Assembly: GCF_022631235.3 (NCBI RefSeq)
Contig: NZ_CP093310.2
Coordinates: 2,046,001 to 2,110,000 of the forward strand
From: Psychrobacter raelei
GTDB lineage: Bacteria; Pseudomonadota; Gammaproteobacteria; Pseudomonadales; Moraxellaceae
DNA length: 64,000 bases
Direction of reading: 5' to 3'
Both the position numbers and the translations under genes were made by a program. Numbering within the stretch: position 1 is the first letter of the stretch; each line of letters starts with the position of its first letter. This document shows positions 59,071 through 64,000 of this stretch, piece after piece. The notes below the pieces were generated by a model. It searched no databases, had not been told where the DNA came from, and saw only the letters and a list, made by a program, of their open reading frames with translations.

Positions 59071-60288
59071 ATGCAAACTTTAATTGATCCGAATGACCAC
59101 TTAGCATTATGGACATTCGTTATGGTAGCTGCTACATCAGCAATTTTCATCGAGCAGCGTTTTAAATGGGCTAGTAAAGTGCCTGGAGCAGTTATAGCAC
59201 TATTAATCGCGATAGCTGCGTCGAACCTTAATATTATACCTACTGATGCCCCCACTTATGATATCGTTTGGGGTTATATAGTTCCACTAGCCATTCCTCT
59301 TCTCTTATTTAATACTAACCTACAATCCTTAGTAAAGGAAAGTTGGAAGCTTTTATTACTTTTTCTAGTATCTTCCATGGCGACAATGGTCGGCGCCGTA
59401 TTGGGGTTTCTGGTATTACGTAATTATATACCCGAGTTAGATAAGATTAGCGGCATGATCTCAGCTTCTTATAGTGGAGGTGGTGTCAACTATGCAGCTA
59501 TGTCTGCTAAACTAGCGCCAACAGAAAGTATAAATGCTGCAACGATTGTTGCAGATAACATGATGATGGCTACCTATTTCTTAGTGTTAATTGCTATAGC
59601 AAGTATGCCATTTGTAAGGCGTGTTTGGGGTTCCCCCCATACTGATGCTGTAGAAAATGATCTTAGCACATCAAAATCTCAAACCCTATCTGAAGCTTAT
59701 TGGAAACCCAACTTAATTTCTTTAAAAGACATAGCAATTAACTTGGCTGCATCCATGGTAATAGTTTTGATTTCTTTTAAATTTTCTGCTTTTTTGAAGG
59801 TCCTATTAGGAGATAGTGATAATATTTTTATGGATTTAATCATAAACTTAATTACAGATAAATACTTATTACTTACCACAATTACATTTATTATTGTATC
59901 TTTATGTAAAAGTTCATTTGAAAAATTAAATGGTAGTCAGGAGCTGGGGACTTACTGTATTTACCTATTTTTTATAGTGATTGGTATCCCTGCATCTATA
60001 GGATTAATTATAACTAATGCTCCTTTATTATTTGTATTCGTGCTTATCGTTGCTTTAGTCAACCTGATAATAACTATGGGTGTTGGTAAAATCTTTAAAT
60101 TTAATATTGAAGAAGTAGTTTTAGCTTGTAACGCTAATATCGGAGGTCCTACTACAGCTGCCGCTTTAGCAATAAGCCGAGGATGGACTAAGCTAGTTGG
60201 ACCTATCATGGTAATAGGAACTGTAGGCTATGTTATTGGCAACTACTTAGGAACTATAGTTTATTTCATAGTAACTCAATTAGGCTAA
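59071..60288 (+). CDS. DUF819-family integral membrane protein
   Basis: This 405-residue protein has about ten to eleven hydrophobic helices, starting TLIDPNDHLALWTFVMVAAT and with the signature SASYSGGGVNYAAMS near residue 130 and CNANIGGPTTAAALAISRGW near the C-terminus. The family (YjcL-like) is predicted to transport a small solute; no substrate is proven. AAGGAGGAAC sits before ATG 59071. Pairing with a D-Ala-D-Ala dipeptidase suggests uptake or export of a D-amino dipeptide or muropeptide fragment; that is inference. Confidence 0.85.
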   Translation: MQTLIDPNDHLALWTFVMVAATSAIFIEQRFKWASKVPGAVIALLIAIAASNLNIIPTDAPTYDIVWGYIVPLAIPLLLFNTNLQSLVKESWKLLLLFLVSSMATMVGAVLGFLVLRNYIPELDKISGMISASYSGGGVNYAAMSAKLAPTESINAATIVADNMMMATYFLVLIAIASMPFVRRVWGSPHTDAVENDLSTSKSQTLSEAYWKPNLISLKDIAINLAASMVIVLISFKFSAFLKVLLGDSDNIFMDLIINLITDKYLLLTTITFIIVSLCKSSFEKLNGSQELGTYCIYLFFIVIGIPASIGLIITNAPLLFVFVLIVALVNLIITMGVGKIFKFNIEEVVLACNANIGGPTTAAALAISRGWTKLVGPIMVIGTVGYVIGNYLGTIVYFIVTQLG

Positions 60289-60308
60289 TAAATATAAGCT
60301 CCCTAAAT

Positions 60309-60358
60309 AAAAAAGCTTGCCACCAATTTGTGACAAGCTTTTTTTGAGCCTATTTAAA
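60309..60358 (+). repeat. 50-bp direct repeat (right copy), also a terminator
   Basis: Exact copy of 58112-58161. It ends the DUF819 gene and, with the left copy, brackets the two-gene cassette (distance 2197 bp). Confidence 0.92.
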
Positions 60359-60464
60359 GTAAGCCGATTTCAAAAATAAATGTTGGTATTATTGTTGGTA
60401 TAAAAACCCACGGTTGGTATTGCCTGACTATTTAAACAAGCCATTTTAATTTAATAATAGTTAT

Positions 60465-61646
60465 TTATAGCCAGTGCTTTAAAAACAGATATATGGCCGT
60501 TTTCGCGGCTCTAATATGTACCGCTTGTCTGTCCCCAATAAGCTCACGTTCAATAATAGATATGTTGCCATCAATGCACAAAGCGATATAAAACCTCTTA
60601 GCACTTCTACCTGAGGCAACTTGCGTGGCCGGCAAGTCATGGCAGTGGAATAAACCGATGGCATTAGCCAGCTGATGATCCTCAATAAACTGCATGAACT
60701 GCTCATTTACCATAGGCTCAGTTAACGGCGGTGCAGCAAACTTGGTCACACTTAGTGTCACATTATCATGCTCATCATCGCAGCTAAGTAGCCTATGACT
60801 CAGATAAGCATTGGTATTCACCTCCAAAACACCAAAATCTTTGAGGTTATGACGGCTTAATGTCTGCTCTAAGCTTTCATTTTGCTCACTATATAAGTGC
60901 TCAGCTAAGCGCTGTTTTATACGTTGCACGGTAGGCGCAAAGTCATGCTCGGCCTCCTCTGCACTATTAGCCTTCACACTCAAACGCACGGTTATCTCAC
61001 CAATGCCCGCATAAGGCGCCAAAGACACTTTGCCTTGGCTACTAATTAAGTCCTTGAGTCTATCCTCTACAGCCGACTCGCCGATACCGCCAAATTTCAA
61101 GTACTTTGAATACAGTTTACGGCGCTCACCCAGTAACTGATCGAGCCATGGCTTCAGCTCATGCTCAAACATATACGCCATCTCTCGAGGTGGCCCTGGT
61201 ATCACTGCATAATAGGTTGCGTTGTACTGATGCACAAAACCCACGGCCAGACCCACTTCATTTTTTAATAAATGACTACCCTCAATGGTATTAGCCTGTC
61301 TTTTATTAGCGGTGATGAGCGACTCACTGCCGTCTTTGAACAGCTGCATGATTTTTGCTTCAGCCTCTTTATCTATCACAAGCTTAGCACCAGTAAATTC
61401 AGCCACGGCATCTTTGGTTAAATCATCTTCTGTGGGACCTAGACCACCGCAGCATACCACTAAGTCTGAGCGCTCACTGGCAATTTTTAGCGCCTCTTGG
61501 ATCCGCGCCATATTATCGCCTACGACCCCTTGAAAATATACATCGACACCTAAATCGGCCAGTACTTCAGCCATATACTGAGCATTGGTATTGACTATTT
61601 GGCCAAGTAATATCTCTGTGCCTACTGCAATAATTTCTGCTTTCAT
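60465..61646 (-). CDS. cinA: CinA/YfaY-type protein with degenerate C-terminal domain
   Basis: This is a 393-residue protein. The N-terminal molybdopterin-binding-like (COG1058) domain is intact: AVGTEILLGQIVNTNAQYMA, GGLGPTEDDLTKDAV and PGPPREMAYM, with the pyrophosphatase-type active site. The C-terminal NMN-amidase domain lacks the usual ESCTGG motif (the region reads LEVNTNAYLSHRLLSCDDEH), so deamidase activity is doubtful, as in E. coli YfaY. The role is probably ADP-ribose or nucleotide pyrophosphate cleavage. It stands alone, with a terminator upstream separating it from ffs. Confidence 0.85.
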   Translation of the reverse strand: MKAEIIAVGTEILLGQIVNTNAQYMAEVLADLGVDVYFQGVVGDNMARIQEALKIASERSDLVVCCGGLGPTEDDLTKDAVAEFTGAKLVIDKEAEAKIMQLFKDGSESLITANKRQANTIEGSHLLKNEVGLAVGFVHQYNATYYAVIPGPPREMAYMFEHELKPWLDQLLGERRKLYSKYLKFGGIGESAVEDRLKDLISSQGKVSLAPYAGIGEITVRLSVKANSAEEAEHDFAPTVQRIKQRLAEHLYSEQNESLEQTLSRHNLKDFGVLEVNTNAYLSHRLLSCDDEHDNVTLSVTKFAAPPLTEPMVNEQFMQFIEDHQLANAIGLFHCHDLPATQVASGRSAKRFYIALCIDGNISIIERELIGDRQAVHIRAAKTAIYLFLKHWL

Positions 61647-61793
61647 AAAAGATATCCTTATAATTTTTAGTTGAATGGAGCGCCATAAGCTGTTGTTGGT
61701 ATTATAACGTGCAAGGGTGAAAAACTTGGTTGCTTTTTATGGCCTACCTTACTGCATAAGAAACCCGAGCACTTGTCTAAAACGGTATAAAAA

Positions 61794-61828
61794 ATAAAAA
61801 AAAAGCCTGACACGTCACCGTGTCAGGC
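61794..61828 (-). terminator. Second terminator after ffs
   Basis: A perfect 10-bp stem GCCTGACACG/CGTGTCAGGC (61805-61828) with TCAC loop; on the minus strand T11 follows. It insulates cinA from ffs. Confidence 0.88.
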
Positions 61829-61888
61829 CTTATGGTATAAAGCAATTAGTAATATTGGTAAGCTTTATCAAATTTTGAACAAAAAAAA

Positions 61889-61998
<110 letters not shown>

Positions 61999-62006
61999 AA
62001 GCACGT

Positions 62007-62034
62007 ATTATACCTAAACTTTCAATATTTTCAA
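62007..62034 (-). promoter_or_regulatory. Predicted promoter of ffs
   Basis: On the minus strand TTGAAA (62029-62034), 16 bp, TATAAT (62007-62012); starts transcription about 9 bases before the paired 5' end of the SRP RNA. Confidence 0.65.
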
Positions 62035-62332
62035 GTATATTCACAAATTTATGCGCAGCAAACTTTGCTGTTAATACAGATTGTTCGCCCAAGAGATTGT
62101 CATTTGAAATCTAGGTCGAAAGGACGCTAAAAAAGCATTTACACCTCTATCTAAACCCAAAGTATTGCGTAACAATTTTCACATCGATTGCACTTACTGC
62201 AAACATGTAACATGATATTATCCAGTTATCTTAGCTACTATAAGCTTATTTAAAGCGCTAAGCCTTTGTTAAATCCTATCAAAACTTAATTATATTAACA
62301 ACACTAACAAACACAATTAAAAGGATAAATTC
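62035..62332. other. Intergenic region between ffs and the SIMPL gene
   Basis: About 300 AT-rich bases between divergent units. I see no gene; it must hold the promoter of the 62333 gene, and AAAAGGATAAAT before its ATG is the ribosome site. Confidence 0.5.
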
Positions 62333-63058
62333 ATGTCTAATTTACTATCAAAATCATTATCTAAAGTAGGCCTACTATCAATTATTGGCTGTGCTGCAGC
62401 TTTTGCTCAAGGCGCACAAGCAGAGCCGACAGGTTACAACCAAATTAGCTTTAATGTAGAAGCCAATCAAGAAGTAGAAAATGATGAAGTAACCGCCACT
62501 TTATATAAACAGGCTCAAGCAAGCACCCCTAAGCAATTGGCAACCCAGCTAAATACAGCCATCAATCAGGCACTAAGTATTGCTAAGCGCTACCCCACAG
62601 TGACAGCCACTACCGGTCAACAAAACACTTATCCAAAGTACAATGATGACGGTAAAATTGTTGGCTGGACAGGCACTGTAAGCGTTGATTTAAAGAGCAA
62701 TGACTTTGCTAAGACCAGTGAGCTTGTGGCTAACTTACAAGAAAACTTAGTGGTACAAAACCTTCAATTTGGTGTCTCTGAGAAAAAACAAAAGGAGCTT
62801 GAAAAAGAGCTGATCAAAAAAGCTTCTTTACAATTTAAAGAGCAAGCCAAATCATTGGCAGAAACGTGGGGCATGAGTGGCTATCAAGTTATTAACGTAT
62901 CTATTAATACCAACAGTGGCTATAACCCGCGTCCGATGATGATGATGCGTGATGCGTCTGCTAAAGCGGGCGTGCCTGCTCAAAGCTTTGAGGGCGGCAA
63001 CTCACGTGTGGCTGTTACTGCCAATGGTACCATTGAGCTTATCCCATTTATGAGATAA
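62333..63058 (+). CDS. Secreted SIMPL-domain (DUF541/BP26-like) protein
   Basis: This is a 241-residue protein. The signal peptide is residues 1-29 (KVGLLSIIGCAAAFAQGAQA). The mature protein shows the SIMPL pattern: YNQISFNVEANQEVENDEVT, IAKRYPTVTATTGQ, WTGTVSVDLKSNDFAKTSEL and VSINTNSGYNPRPMMMMRD. These periplasmic proteins (BP26, YggE) are of unclear role, sometimes linked to oxidative stress. Monocistronic, with a terminator shared with glnA. Confidence 0.9.
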   Translation: MSNLLSKSLSKVGLLSIIGCAAAFAQGAQAEPTGYNQISFNVEANQEVENDEVTATLYKQAQASTPKQLATQLNTAINQALSIAKRYPTVTATTGQQNTYPKYNDDGKIVGWTGTVSVDLKSNDFAKTSELVANLQENLVVQNLQFGVSEKKQKELEKELIKKASLQFKEQAKSLAETWGMSGYQVINVSINTNSGYNPRPMMMMRDASAKAGVPAQSFEGGNSRVAVTANGTIELIPFMR

Positions 63059-63081
63059 ATATTTAAGACGCTTTATTTATC

Positions 63082-63116
63082 AAAAAAAATCCCAGCACAT
63101 GTGCTGGGATTTTTTA
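63082..63116. terminator. Bidirectional terminator between SIMPL gene and glnA
   Basis: A perfect palindromic stem ATCCCAGCAC/GTGCTGGGAT (63089-63110) flanked by A7 and T6, serving both converging genes. Confidence 0.88.
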
Positions 63117-63138
63117 TTTTAACCTAAATCTTTGAAGA

Positions 63139-64000
63139 TTATAGGCTGTAGTACATATCAAATTCTACTGGATGCACAGTGGTATTTAGACGACGTACTT
63201 CTTCAGTCTTTAACTCGATAAACGCATCTAGCATATCTTTAGTGAACACATCACCTTTTAGTAAGAAGTCATGGTCATCTTTTAGTGCTTGTAGCGCGAC
63301 TTCTAAGTTTTCGGCCACAGTTGGGATTGAACCTTCTTCTTCTGGAGGTAAATCATACAAGTTTTTATCCGCAGCATCGCCAGGATGGATTTTATTTTGG
63401 ATACCATCAAGGCCGGCCATTAATAAAGCAGCAAATGCTAAATATGGGTTAGCGGTTGGATCAGGGAAGCGAGCTTCTACACGCACACCTTTTGGTGAGC
63501 TGACGTATGGGATACGGATAGACGCTGAACGGTTACGCGCTGAGTAAGCAAGCATGATTGGCGCTTCGTAATGAGGTACTAGACGCTTATAGCTGTTAGT
63601 CGATGGGTTAACAATCGCGTTAAGGGCGCGAGCATGCTTAATGATACCACCGATATAATAAAGCGCTGTTTCTGAAAGACCGGCATACTCGTCACCAGCA
63701 AAAGTATTTACGCCATCTTTAGAGATTGACATATGCACGTGCATACCTGAGCCGTTATCACCAACGATTGGTTTTGGCATAAAGGTCGCTGTTTTACCAA
63801 ACTGGTGCGCTACGTTATGTACCACATATTTGAATTGCTGTACTTCGTCCGCTTTACGAACCATGGTGTTAAATGACACACCGATTTCTGATTGGCAAGA
63901 GGCCACTTCATGGTGATGAACCTCAACACGGTCTGGGCCCATAATGTCTTCTAAACGTTGACACATCACTGAGCGCAAGTCTTGTGAGCTATCTACTGGA
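63139..64000 (-). CDS. glnA: Glutamine synthetase, type I (5' end outside window)
   Basis: The last 287 codons of GSI; the start lies beyond 64000. Active-site segments are present: [36 protein letters not shown], and [19 protein letters not shown] motifs ([20 protein letters not shown]). The adenylylation motif NLYDLPPEE holds the regulatory Tyr. It makes glutamine from glutamate, ammonia and ATP. The presence of the adenylylated Tyr assigns it to the GSI-beta type. Convergent with the SIMPL gene. Confidence 0.97.
   Translation of the reverse strand, partial: PVDSSQDLRSVMCQRLEDIMGPDRVEVHHHEVASCQSEIGVSFNTMVRKADEVQQFKYVVHNVAHQFGKTATFMPKPIVGDNGSGMHVHMSISKDGVNTFAGDEYAGLSETALYYIGGIIKHARALNAIVNPSTNSYKRLVPHYEAPIMLAYSARNRSASIRIPYVSSPKGVRVEARFPDPTANPYLAFAALLMAGLDGIQNKIHPGDAADKNLYDLPPEEEGSIPTVAENLEVALQALKDDHDFLLKGDVFTKDMLDAFIELKTEEVRRLNTTVHPVEFDMYYSL

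Overview
This 64 kb window looks like a chromosome segment of a gammaproteobacterium of the family Moraxellaceae, most likely Psychrobacter. That is an inference from moderate-to-low GC, the gene neighbourhoods (hupB-ppiD; iscRSUA-hscBA-fdx; rpsF-rpsR-rplI without priB) and a tmRNA tag reading ANDETYALAA; no 16S rRNA is present to confirm it.

Left host block (1-18409). On the minus strand are ppiD (its 3' part runs off the window) and hupB. A membrane-anchored unknown follows, then the complete housekeeping Fe-S assembly operon iscR-iscS-iscU-iscA-hscB-hscA-fdx, headed by a sigma70 promoter overlapped by a type 1 IscR operator. Next on the minus strand come a HIT protein, a newly spotted 42-codon ORF, mfd, rraA and a TIP30-like reductase. 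The block ends with rpsF-rpsR-rplI and the tmRNA gene ssrA.

Prophage (18382-57692, about 39.3 kb). A temperate lambda-like siphophage is inserted in the 3' end of ssrA. A 30-bp identity (attL/attR) keeps the tmRNA intact, and the native ssrA terminator is left beyond attR. Reading on the plus strand from the repressor to attR: CI, early unknowns, YqaJ exonuclease and RecT annealase, an intergenic region rich in hairpins, small unknowns, Xis and Int. Reading on the minus strand from the repressor to attL: Cro-like, CII-like, O-like and P-like replication proteins (with lambda-type iterons inside the O-like gene), VRR-NUC nuclease, nucleotide diphosphohydrolase, HNH, an Acb2-like anti-CBASS protein, a cos-like block, a GIY-YIG/DUF723 endonuclease, P27-type small terminase, large terminase, portal, ClpP-like protease, HK97 capsid, connectors, tail tube, G/GT frameshift pair, a moron with its own promoter and terminator, tape measure, M-L-K-I-J tail tip, holin-like proteins and muramidase. 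CI operators (TTAGCA-N2-TGCTAA) flank cI on both sides, as OL and OR do in lambda. The structural set, integrase and att sites look intact, so the element could be inducible.

Right host block (57693-64000). An Excalibur-domain protein is followed by a two-gene cassette (VanX-type D-Ala-D-Ala dipeptidase plus a DUF819 membrane protein) bounded by identical 50-bp direct repeats that are themselves terminators. Then come a CinA/YfaY-type protein, the 4.5S SRP RNA, a SIMPL-domain secreted protein and the C-terminal part of glutamine synthetase GlnA.

The most interesting points are: the structured noncoding block at 54774-55007; the Acb2-like anti-CBASS gene next to cos; the autonomous moron inside the tail operon; the near-identical 888-bp tandem repeats in the tail-tip gene; the -1 frameshift signal between G and T; the iteron origin; and the repeat-bounded vanX-DUF819 cassette.
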